Source: Pseudomonas sp. MMS21 TM103
GTDB taxonomy: Bacteria > Pseudomonadota > Gammaproteobacteria > Pseudomonadales > Pseudomonadaceae
DNA length: 64,000 nucleotides
Direction of reading: 5' to 3'
Assembly: GCF_022132145.1 (NCBI RefSeq)
Contig: NZ_JAJISP010000008.1
Location: 1 to 64,000 of the forward strand
Under the pieces are notes generated by a model that worked only from the letters and a program-made list of their open reading frames with translations, was not told the origin of the DNA and ran no database searches. Each line of letters starts with the position of its first letter. Position 1 is the first letter of the stretch. Both the position numbers and the translations under genes were made by a program. Below are positions 1-9,525 of this stretch, piece by piece.

Positions 1-228
1 GTGACCGTGGCCATCGGTAGCCTGGCCGACAGCAGCTTCGCCGGCACCAACGGCACCCTGACCATCACCGGCTACAACGCGGCCACCGGGGTGGCGACTT
101 ACAGCTATGAACTGACCAGCCCGGCCACTGACGGGGTGGGGATCGAAAGCGACAGCTTCAGCCTCAGCGTGTCCGACGGCACGACCAGCTCGGCGCCGGC
201 CAGCCTGGTCATCGAGATCGTCGACGAT
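1..228 (+). repeat. Adhesin module repeat, copy 1
   Basis: Direct repeat inside the adhesin gene. It lines up with 736-963 at a constant offset of 735 bases (245 codons). The second half of the two copies is identical except for single substitutions, which suggests recent homogenisation. The copy probably begins before the window. Confidence 0.9.
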
Positions 229-2511
229 CTGCCCAACGCGGTGGACGACAGCAACAGCGTGGCCGAAGGCGCGGAGGCCGCGATCAGCGGCAACGTATTG
301 GTCAATGACCTGCACGCCAATGGCCAGCCGGGGGCGGATACGCCGACCAGCTTCGTCGGCTGGGCTGGCACCTCGGCCAGCTATGGCAGCTTCAGCAACA
401 CCGGCAGCGGCGGCTACAGCTACCTGCTGGACAACGCCAACCCGGCGGTGCAGGCCCTGGACAGCGGCGAGACCCTGACCGAGACCTTCAGCTACACGAT
501 GCAGGACGCAGATGGCGATCTCGACACTGCGACCCTGACCATCACCATCACCGGCACCAACGACGGGCCGCAGTTGAACATCGACCCGGGTAACGGCGGG
601 GCCAACGACCAGGTGTTCGAAGCCGGCTTGGCGACCGGCTCCAATGCCGCCGGCAATGGCGAGTTCGCCAGCGGTACCTTCACCCTGAGCGACGCCGACG
701 GTCTGGACGATATCCAGAGCGTGACCATCAATGGCGTGACCGTAGCCATCGGCAGCCTGGCCGGCAGCACCTTTGCCGGTACGAACGGTACCTTGACGGT
801 GACCGGCTACAACGCGGCCACCGGGGTGGCGACTTACAGCTATGAACTGACCAGCCCGACCACTGACGGGGTGGGGATCGAAAGCGACAGCTTCAGCCTC
901 AGCGTGTCCGACGGCACGACCAGCTCGGCGCCGGCCAGCCTGGTCATCGAGATCGTCGACGATGTGCCGCAGTTCATCTCGGTCATGGATGCAGTACTGT
1001 CGAGCGCTACGACTGTCGCCTTCGACGGATTCTACAACGCCACCTTTGGCGCAGATGGTTTGGATTTCTTGTCAGTGGCGTTGAGTGCGGGGGGCACATA
1101 TAGCGGCGATCCAGTCAGCTTTGTGCAAACGGACACTGCTGAAATGGGAGTGACCAAGGTAGATGTGACAACGACGGATGGTCTGAACACGGTGCTGTTC
1201 AGCTTCTACTACACAACGACAACTAATGCGGTGTCTGATGGCGGTGACGGCAGTGTAGAGTTTCAGGCCTTCAGCAGCCTGGATAATCCAGAAGGCAGTC
1301 AGTTCTTCACTCTGACGGTTAATCCGGATGGTACCTATACGTTCGATATGGTTTCGAATACGGTGATTTCGACTACGACGGTCACGGGGGAGGACTTTGG
1401 TGCTTTCGGTCCTGTTGGTGAGATATCGACAGTTGATGGCTCGCTAACCATTTATGCTGGCGATGAGGATTCCAGTGAACCGGTCAACGCGTCGAATAAT
1501 GGTATTGGCATAGACAACCCGACAATTGGGGCAGGCGAATGGATGCTGATGGACTTCCAACATAAGCAAAGCTTAGTCAGTTTCAATCTACAGCAATGGA
1601 CTGGGCCTGCCTCGGCGGCTGTACTTATGCTTGCTTTCGATGGTGTGGCATTTGATTTCAACGATGCTGAGCTAGGAGTGCAGAATCTCTCGGTACCAAA
1701 AGGAAGCGAACGAATCACAGTTATTGTTGATGCTGATCAGGCAGGAACATGGAGTTTTGATGCTCTTAGCAATACCTATTTCATTTATGTTGGGACTGGG
1801 TTTAACGAACTTCAGCTTGACTACGTGAGTGGCTCGCCGAACTTTAATATCAATAACATAACGTATGACCAAACCATCACGGTCGAAGATCTGGCGATTA
1901 ACTTTGATCTCGCCGCAACGGATCGAGACGGTGATACGACGCTCCTTGACGACGAACTGACAATTACCATGCTTGATCCCAATGCCGTGGTGTCTGCGTC
2001 TATCGACGGAACCGATGCCGATAGCGGTGTGGTGTTGGTTGGCAATGGTGAGATGGACACACTGATTGGTGGCGCAGGTGGCGACATCCTGATCGGCGAG
2101 AATGATGATGATCTACTGATCGGCGGCTTGGGTGACGATCTCATGAGCGGTGGTACGGGTGCCGATATCTTCAGGTGGCAGGCCGGGGAGAGCGGCACCG
2201 ATACCGTCACCGACTTCGTGGCGGGCTTCAACTCGGGGGGCGACCAGTTGGATCTGTCTGAACTGCTGGTGGGCGAGCATGGCGCTTCCAATGATCTCGG
2301 CAATCTGCTCAGCTATATCGATATCTCCCTGTCCGCTGGCGACACCGTGCTCAAGGTCAGCAGCACCGCGGTTGCGGACCCTGCTGCCGCGGCTGAGCAG
2401 ACCATAGTGCTCGATGGTGTCGATCTGTACGCCAGCTACAACGTGGGCAACGAGGCTGACCTGATGCTGAGTATGCTCGGCGATGGCACGCTGAAGGTCG
2501 ATACCGTCTAA
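1..2511 (+). CDS. lapA: LapA-type giant RTX adhesin, C-terminal part (5' end outside window)
   Basis: The open frame enters from the left edge and ends at TAA 2509-2511, leaving 836 C-terminal residues of a much larger protein. Residues 1-76 and 246-321 are near-identical copies of one module. Between them lies a VCBS/cadherin-like Asp- and Thr-rich domain (about 77-245). Residues about 322-660 form a different, less repetitive domain that resembles DUF5801-type adhesin modules. Residues about 681-722 hold glycine- and aspartate-rich RTX nonapeptides (GGAGGDILIG, GGLGDDLMSG), which bind calcium. The rest is a type I secretion C-terminal target domain. The neighbours lapD and lapG show that this is the cell-surface adhesin whose N-terminal retention module (not in the window) LapG cleaves. 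The third-codon GC falls in the 960-2050 segment relative to both flanks. Confidence 0.88.
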   Translation: MTVAIGSLADSSFAGTNGTLTITGYNAATGVATYSYELTSPATDGVGIESDSFSLSVSDGTTSSAPASLVIEIVDDLPNAVDDSNSVAEGAEAAISGNVLVNDLHANGQPGADTPTSFVGWAGTSASYGSFSNTGSGGYSYLLDNANPAVQALDSGETLTETFSYTMQDADGDLDTATLTITITGTNDGPQLNIDPGNGGANDQVFEAGLATGSNAAGNGEFASGTFTLSDADGLDDIQSVTINGVTVAIGSLAGSTFAGTNGTLTVTGYNAATGVATYSYELTSPTTDGVGIESDSFSLSVSDGTTSSAPASLVIEIVDDVPQFISVMDAVLSSATTVAFDGFYNATFGADGLDFLSVALSAGGTYSGDPVSFVQTDTAEMGVTKVDVTTTDGLNTVLFSFYYTTTTNAVSDGGDGSVEFQAFSSLDNPEGSQFFTLTVNPDGTYTFDMVSNTVISTTTVTGEDFGAFGPVGEISTVDGSLTIYAGDEDSSEPVNASNNGIGIDNPTIGAGEWMLMDFQHKQSLVSFNLQQWTGPASAAVLMLAFDGVAFDFNDAELGVQNLSVPKGSERITVIVDADQAGTWSFDALSNTYFIYVGTGFNELQLDYVSGSPNFNINNITYDQTITVEDLAINFDLAATDRDGDTTLLDDELTITMLDPNAVVSASIDGTDADSGVVLVGNGEMDTLIGGAGGDILIGENDDDLLIGGLGDDLMSGGTGADIFRWQAGESGTDTVTDFVAGFNSGGDQLDLSELLVGEHGASNDLGNLLSYIDISLSAGDTVLKVSSTAVADPAAAAEQTIVLDGVDLYASYNVGNEADLMLSMLGDGTLKVDTV
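736..963 (+). repeat. Adhesin module repeat, copy 2
   Basis: Partner of the repeat at 1-228. After this copy the protein changes to a non-repetitive domain with lower GC, so this is the last full unit of the repeat array. Confidence 0.9.
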
Positions 2512-2525
2512 GGCTTCGGACAGTC

Positions 2526-2595
2526 TGTAGGGCGGGTGAAACCCGACATGGGTGCAGGCATATGTGAAGACTTGGCGGGTTGCATCCGCCCCACG
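2526..2595. repeat. REP-like inverted doublet after the adhesin gene
   Basis: Two related about 24-base units lie in opposite orientation: 2526-2549 on the plus strand and 2572-2595 on the minus strand. They match at about 18 of 24 positions, with cores GGGCGGGTGAAACCCG and GGGCGGATGCAACCCG. Each unit is itself imperfectly palindromic. This is the form of Pseudomonas REP doublets. It sits between the convergent 3' ends of the adhesin gene and lapD, where it may also act as a transcript end. Confidence 0.6.
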
Positions 2596-2686
2596 AGGTT
2601 GGAAAAAGCGAAGCCGCCGCAAGCCGGGGGGGATCCCGGATTGCGCTGGGGGCTATCCGGGCTACGGGGCTGCGGGCGTCGGCAGG

Positions 2687-4627
2687 TCAGCGCGGCGCAG
2701 GCGCGCCGATTAGCCTACCCATGGCGCCGTGGATGCCCAGTTCGCACAGCACTGCAAGTTCTCCTTCGGTTTCCACCATCTCCGCGATCAGCGGCAAATC
2801 GATGCTGTTGGTGGCACGGAAGATTGCCTCGATGAACAGGCGTTTGTCGCTCTCCCGGTCGATGGCGCGGATGTAGCTGCCGTCGATTTTCAGGTAGGCC
2901 AGGCCCAGGTGGGTCAGGTTGCCGATCAGACTGAAGCGTCCGCCGAAATGTTGCAGGCCGAGCTGGAAGCCGGTGTCGCGGATGCGCTGGCTCAGGCTTT
3001 CGAACTCGGCAGGTCTGGGTAGATGATGTTCGTCCACTTCGAGGGTCAGCAGCGCTGCCTGCTGGGAATGCTGTCTGAGTATGGCGAGCAGGCGTGCCAG
3101 GCTTTCCGGTTCGTGGAGGGTCTTGCTGGACAGGCTCAAAGCCAGGGGCTGCGGGTGCCGGGCGAGGTGCGCCAGGCTGTGTTCGAGCATGGCCAGGTCA
3201 AAGCGTGCGGACCAGCCCAGGCGCTCGATCCAGGGCAGGAAGCGTCCGGCGACTATGGTTTCGCCCCGTGGGTCGAGCAAGCGTGCCAGGACCTTCTGAT
3301 GCAGCACATGGCTGCGATCGGTGCATTTCACCACCGGCTGGAAATACAGCTGCACTTTGCCATTGAGCAAGGCGTCATCGATCAGCTGGCGCCATTCATG
3401 CAGGCCTTGGCCGGGCTGGCTGGCGAATTCGATCAGGCGCCCCCATGGCAGGCTCGGGTCGCTCTGAGCCTGGGCCAATGCCTGGTCGGCCCGGGCCAGT
3501 ACCTGGCCGATGGCTTCGCCTGGTCTGAAGACGGTCATGCCGATGTGCGCCACCGGTGCGCAGTCGCTGGCGTCGGTTTGCCGCAGGTTTTCCAAGTCTT
3601 CGTGGAGTTCGCGCGCCAGTTGCTCGGCCTCCAGACGGCCGTGGCCGGGTGCGAGTACGGTGAACTCACCGCCGCGACTGCGCGCGGCCAGCCAATGAGC
3701 GCGGGTGGGCGGGTTGAGCAGGCTCTTGAGCAGTTCGGCGATGGCGACTATCAGTGCATCGGTGCGCTGGCCGCCCCAGCGCTGGTTGAGGCCGGCGAGG
3801 TCATTGACCCGCAGTACGATCAGATAGCCTTCGGCGCTCTGCTCCGTGACTGTTAGCAGGTTGGCCAGGCGGATGTCGAAAAGGCGTCGATTGGCCAGGC
3901 CGGTAAGGCTGTCCTGATAGGCTTCTTCGCGCAGCTTCTCGCTGCGGGCGGCTTCTTCGGCGAACAGCGCCTTGAGCTTGTCCACCATCTGGTTCATGGC
4001 CAGTACCACACGCTTCAGTTCGGGAGTGCGCGGTACCTTGGGCAGGGTCAGGAATTCGCGGCGGGTGATGGCCTGGGCCTGCTGCACCATGCTATCCAGC
4101 GGGCGCAACTGGCTACGCAGCAACCAGCCGCCGAGAATCGCGCTGACCAGGCCGCAGAGCAGCAGCCAGAGCAAGCTGCCAATGGCACTGTCCCACAGCT
4201 TGGCGATGGCGAACTGCGGGTGGCTAAGCACTTCGACCCGGGCCGCCTGCTCCCAGCCGCGCATGATCAGGGCATCGCCAGCCTGGGGCTGCAGGTCGAC
4301 CAGGCGGACGAACCAGCGGGGTACCTGGTTGGTGTCGGTATCGCTCTGTCGCTCCACCATGACCCGCTCGTCAGGGATGCTTAGCACGCGGATGCTGGTG
4401 AAGTAGCCGCTGTCAAAAATCGAGCTGACCATCAACTCGATCATCGCCGGATCGTCCACATGCGGCGTCAACGATAGGCCGAGCGCTGTGGCTGCGTCCT
4501 GGGCGTGAGAGCCCAGTTGGCTGATCAATTGCTCGCGGGAGTTTTCAACCCCAGCAATGAAACTGCCGGTGAAGGCCACCACCAGGAACAGGCAGATGGC
4601 AAGAAACAGTTGCTTGAGCAGGGACAT
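2687..4627 (-). CDS. lapD: LapD, inside-out c-di-GMP receptor controlling LapG
   Basis: 646 aa inner-membrane protein. It has an N-terminal TM (about 5-25), a periplasmic LapD/MoxY domain (about 26-150), a second TM, HAMP, a degenerate GGDEF (the motif reads RGGEF) and a degenerate EAL (KVL in place of EAL). The enzyme signatures are lost, so it binds rather than makes or breaks c-di-GMP, as known for LapD. Trp125 in the RGWEQ loop matches the residue known in P. fluorescens LapD to engage LapG. When c-di-GMP is bound, the periplasmic domain sequesters LapG and the adhesin stays on the surface. The start ATG has an AGGAG site upstream. It follows lapG after 9 bases in one operon and converges on the adhesin gene. 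Confidence 0.95.
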   Translation of the reverse strand: MSLLKQLFLAICLFLVVAFTGSFIAGVENSREQLISQLGSHAQDAATALGLSLTPHVDDPAMIELMVSSIFDSGYFTSIRVLSIPDERVMVERQSDTDTNQVPRWFVRLVDLQPQAGDALIMRGWEQAARVEVLSHPQFAIAKLWDSAIGSLLWLLLCGLVSAILGGWLLRSQLRPLDSMVQQAQAITRREFLTLPKVPRTPELKRVVLAMNQMVDKLKALFAEEAARSEKLREEAYQDSLTGLANRRLFDIRLANLLTVTEQSAEGYLIVLRVNDLAGLNQRWGGQRTDALIVAIAELLKSLLNPPTRAHWLAARSRGGEFTVLAPGHGRLEAEQLARELHEDLENLRQTDASDCAPVAHIGMTVFRPGEAIGQVLARADQALAQAQSDPSLPWGRLIEFASQPGQGLHEWRQLIDDALLNGKVQLYFQPVVKCTDRSHVLHQKVLARLLDPRGETIVAGRFLPWIERLGWSARFDLAMLEHSLAHLARHPQPLALSLSSKTLHEPESLARLLAILRQHSQQAALLTLEVDEHHLPRPAEFESLSQRIRDTGFQLGLQHFGGRFSLIGNLTHLGLAYLKIDGSYIRAIDRESDKRLFIEAIFRATNSIDLPLIAEMVETEGELAVLCELGIHGAMGRLIGAPAPR

Positions 4628-4636
4628 GACGTTCTC

Positions 4637-5389
4637 CTAACCTTCGCCAATGGCGAAGCCCTCTGTGTGCATTTTTTTCAATAAATCCTGCCAGCGCGAG
4701 AGTTTCTTGCTGTCGCTCTTCTTGCTGCGCGAGCCTGGCAAATACAGGCCTTCGGCATTGAAGGCATACACCGGCAGCAGATCCTGGCGCTGTGAGGCGG
4801 GACGGATTTGATTGATCAGGTTGTCCAGCACCAGAGGCTCGGCGGCCGGGCTGGAGTAGTAGGTCAGCACCATATGCGCCTGGTTCAGCCTGAGGGCCTT
4901 GACGTAGGTAATACGCAGCTTCTCACTGGAGATGCCAAGGCGGCGCAGGCTGAAGTACTTGGCAATGGCGTAGTCCTCGCAGTCGCCGGCACCCTTGATC
5001 AGGGATTCGATGGGCGTGGCCCAGTAGTCGACCTGCTGCCAGACGCGGATGTCGTCGGCGAAGCGAATCTGCCGGTTGAAGAAACGATTGACGTTGTCCA
5101 GCTTGACCTGTTCCGCGAGGTGGGCGCTGTCCTTGAACAAGGTTTCCCAGGCCAAGATCCGGACTCTGGCGTTGCCCAGGTTGCCGTAGCGTTTTTCGGC
5201 GGTATCGATGAGCCGACTGAAGTTCCAGTAGGCCCAAGCGGCCACGGCCTGGCTCAGCCCGATCAAGGCGCCAAGCAACAGAACCTGCGCAAGCGCCAGC
5301 CAATGCCCGCGCTGTTGCCATCCTGGAATGCGCTGCCATGGCCACATCTGTTGCTTCTCCGCCAATGATGGCTGGAGTTTAGGCGGCAT
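4637..5389 (-). CDS. lapG: LapG, periplasmic calcium-dependent cysteine protease
   Basis: Bacterial transglutaminase-like cysteine protease of 250 aa that cleaves the N-terminal region of LapA and releases the adhesin. An N-terminal hydrophobic segment (about 30-52) exports it. The catalytic triad is visible as Cys137 in GAGDCED, His172 in QAHMVL and Asp189 in VLDN. The acidic residues flanking the cysteine are those known to bind calcium. It is the first gene of the lapG-lapD pair. Start choice is uncertain: the ATG at 5389 has no clear ribosome site, while the in-frame ATG at 5347 (residue 15) is preceded by GGAGAAG at good spacing and would still keep the signal anchor. Confidence 0.93.
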   Translation of the reverse strand: MPPKLQPSLAEKQQMWPWQRIPGWQQRGHWLALAQVLLLGALIGLSQAVAAWAYWNFSRLIDTAEKRYGNLGNARVRILAWETLFKDSAHLAEQVKLDNVNRFFNRQIRFADDIRVWQQVDYWATPIESLIKGAGDCEDYAIAKYFSLRRLGISSEKLRITYVKALRLNQAHMVLTYYSSPAAEPLVLDNLINQIRPASQRQDLLPVYAFNAEGLYLPGSRSKKSDSKKLSRWQDLLKKMHTEGFAIGEG

Positions 5390-5423
5390 CCCGCGGTTTT
5401 GCCGTGCATGGCCTAGTCAGGGC

Positions 5424-5495
5424 TTGTGAAAATATCGAGCTCCGCAGCGAGGCCATCCAGGTGCCCGCGGCAAGGTGCAGCGCTGCACCTTGCAG
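5424..5495. repeat. Possible small dispersed intergenic element with a 24-bp palindrome
   Basis: The 243-base gap between lapG and the DUF454 gene has a perfect 24-bp palindrome at 5470-5493 (core AAGGTGCAGCGCTGCACCTT). Just upstream, 5424-5450 matches 41809-41835 at 24 of 27 positions, and both places also carry a GC(T/C)GCACCTT(T)GCAG word. This looks like two copies of a small non-coding or relic element. No open frame in the gap looks real. Confidence 0.4.
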
Positions 5496-5632
5496 AATGG
5501 CGTTCCGCTCGTCGCGCAGCGACAGCCCGCCAGGATTTGGTTCGCGTCGGTGAACCAGTGGCGCACTGCCTGCGGCGAGCGAAGCCCTACGGATCGCAGT
5601 GCGCCTGCTCAATAGCTGGATAGCGCGCGCGG

Positions 5633-6034
5633 TCAACGCGGGTTGGGCAAGGTTTTCTGCCTGAGGATATAGAGGCTGACCAACAGTGCGCTGGTCAGCA
5701 TGAAGGCGCGTGCCCAGAACAGGGGGACCAGGTAGCAGGAGAGGGCGATGCTGAGCCACATCAGGCTGATGCTGTAGACCTTGGCCTTGAGCGGGATGCC
5801 CTGGCCTTCGAGGTAATCGCGGATCCAAGGGCCAAGCCTGGGATGCATTACCAGCCACAGATAGAAGCGCTTTGAACTGCGTACAAAGCAGGCGGCGGCC
5901 AGTAACAGGAACGGCGTGGTTGGCAAGACGGGCAGGAAGATTCCGATCACCCCGAGTGCTACGCACAGCCAACCCAGGGTGAGCAGTGCGTAGCGAATCA
6001 GCGGACTACGGTTTTCCTTTACGTCACGCGCCAT
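5633..6034 (-). CDS. DUF454 (YbaN family) inner-membrane protein
   Basis: 133 aa. Two hydrophobic segments near residues 14-47 include the family signature GVIGIFLPVLPTTPFLLLA, and another hydrophobic pair lies at about 85-122. The length and the conserved loop RSSKRFYLWLxxHPxLGPWI are typical of the DUF454/YbaN family. The biochemical role is unknown. It lies 15 bases downstream of the YecA-family gene on the same strand, so the two may be co-transcribed. Confidence 0.85.
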   Translation of the reverse strand: MARDVKENRSPLIRYALLTLGWLCVALGVIGIFLPVLPTTPFLLLAAACFVRSSKRFYLWLVMHPRLGPWIRDYLEGQGIPLKAKVYSISLMWLSIALSCYLVPLFWARAFMLTSALLVSLYILRQKTLPNPR

Positions 6035-6049
6035 GACAGTGGCGCAGAC

Positions 6050-6637
6050 TCAATGGTGACGGGGTTTGAGCAGGGCTGGCTTTTCTTCCGGGGCATGGCA
6101 CAGCAGAAACAGTGCAGTCAGCAGTTCGGGAATTTGCTCGACCATGCTGTCTACTAGGTCGCGGTCGCTGGCGATCTCGGCGAACTCTGCCTGCTCTTCG
6201 AACAAGCCGGAGGCGACCATGATCGGCAATAGCAGTTCGCTGACTTCGTCTTCGGCATCGTCGAACCAGGCGGCTTCACGCAGGAACACTCCTTCCATGA
6301 AGCCGATGCACCAGCCGCGCAGATCCGAGTCGTCCGGGTCGTCGCCGAGATCGAGTTCGCAAGGCACTTCCGGATCATCGTCGCTGGCCAGTTGGCGGGC
6401 GATATGCGTCTGCAGTTGCACCAGGGTGGCTTCGATATCGTCGCGCTCCTCGTCGCTGCGGTAATGCGGTGGCTCGGAGAACAGAGCATCGATCCACTCA
6501 CGCTCCGGTACCGGGTCTGGACAGATCGACAAGGCGGTGAGGTAGCCGTGGGCGGCCACGTAGTCCAGAGCCTCTTCGTGCAGCTCATCGGCGTCGAGGA
6601 AGGCTTGCAGGCGGGACAGTTGCTCGGCGAAGGACAT
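6050..6637 (-). CDS. UPF0149 (YecA/YgfB family) protein
   Basis: 195 aa, strongly acidic and predicted all-helical. The conserved family core GWCIGFMEGVFLREAAWFDD lies near residues 107-126. The long YecA C-terminal SEC-C zinc motif is absent, so this is the YgfB-like short form. Function is not well defined in this family. The ATG at 6637 is preceded by an AAGGTAG-like site. It is divergent from recQ, with about 150 bases between. Confidence 0.82.
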   Translation of the reverse strand: MSFAEQLSRLQAFLDADELHEEALDYVAAHGYLTALSICPDPVPEREWIDALFSEPPHYRSDEERDDIEATLVQLQTHIARQLASDDDPEVPCELDLGDDPDDSDLRGWCIGFMEGVFLREAAWFDDAEDEVSELLLPIMVASGLFEEQAEFAEIASDRDLVDSMVEQIPELLTALFLLCHAPEEKPALLKPRHH

Positions 6638-6761
6638 CGTGGGGCTACCTTGAAGAAGTAAACGAGGATGGATTCTAGTCCAGACCTGCTGCAGCGGCCA
6701 TAGTTCTAGAAGAATGCGCAGCGAAAAAACAGATCAAAACTCAGTCCGGTAAGCAGGTGCG

Positions 6762-6767
6762 TATAAT
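6762..6767 (+). promoter_or_regulatory. Probable -10 element of recQ
   Basis: TATAAT hexamer 26 bases before the recQ ATG at 6793. I see no strong -35 at the right spacing. The site argues against translation from the earlier in-frame ATG at 6757, which lies upstream of it. Confidence 0.4.
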
Positions 6768-6792
6768 GCGCGGCTCGTTTCGGAGACCTTTC

Positions 6793-8919
<2,127 letters not shown>

Positions 8920-9043
8920 GTGCGCCTGGGGCGAGTGCCGATAGCTGGTCTGCGGGACTCGCTTGAATCTCAGGGTGCGAAAGGGTGAAACACCCGAGAG
9001 ATCCCTGAAGTCTTGCTCTTGGGGGTGTGGTTATGGTTAGCTC

Positions 9044-9056
9044 ACTAATAATTAGT
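9044..9056. promoter_or_regulatory. Palindromic operator of the MarR-type regulator
   Basis: Perfect inverted repeat ACTAAT-A-ATTAGT in an AT-rich promoter region, 28 bases before the marR-like start codon. MarR-family dimers bind short AT-rich palindromes of this kind, so autoregulation of the regulator-efflux operon is likely. Confidence 0.55.
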
Positions 9057-9084
9057 TTTTTATATTTGAAAGAGCCGTTTAACC

Positions 9085-9525
9085 ATGCCGCATACGCAAT
9101 TGGATCCACATCGTTTCGCCATGCAATTAGCCCAGTTATCCCGCTCCTGGCGCGCCGAACTCGATCGGCGCCTGGTCGGGCTTGGACTGTCACAGGCGCG
9201 CTGGCTGGTGCTCTTGCACCTGTCGCGCTTTGAAGAGCTGCCGACCCAGCGTGAGCTGGCGCAAAGCGTGGGGGTCGAAGGGCCAACCCTGGCCCGGCTG
9301 CTCGATAGCCTGGAAGCCCAGGGGCTGGTTACCCGGCAGGCAGTACCGGAAGATCGCCGCGCCAAGAAAATCGCTCTGAGCCCGCCGGCGCAGCCGTTGA
9401 TCGAAAAGATCGAGGCTATCTCCACCCAGCTACGCAAAGAGCTCTTCGCCGGTATAGACGAAGAAGAGCTGCGCCGATGCCAGCAAGTGCACGCACGGAT
9501 TCTGGGTAACCTGGAAAAACGCTGA
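9085..9525 (+). CDS. MarR/SlyA-family transcriptional regulator
   Basis: 146 aa with a single winged-helix domain. The recognition helix region is TQRELAQSVGVEGPTLARLLDSLEAQGLV, and the DRR wing (PEDRRAKKIAL) is typical of MarR proteins. Its stop overlaps the ATG of the following MFS exporter by one base (TGATG), so the pair is translationally coupled. This gene order is typical of drug-responsive repressor-pump operons. The ligand is not visible from sequence. Confidence 0.88.
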   Translation: MPHTQLDPHRFAMQLAQLSRSWRAELDRRLVGLGLSQARWLVLLHLSRFEELPTQRELAQSVGVEGPTLARLLDSLEAQGLVTRQAVPEDRRAKKIALSPPAQPLIEKIEAISTQLRKELFAGIDEEELRRCQQVHARILGNLEKR

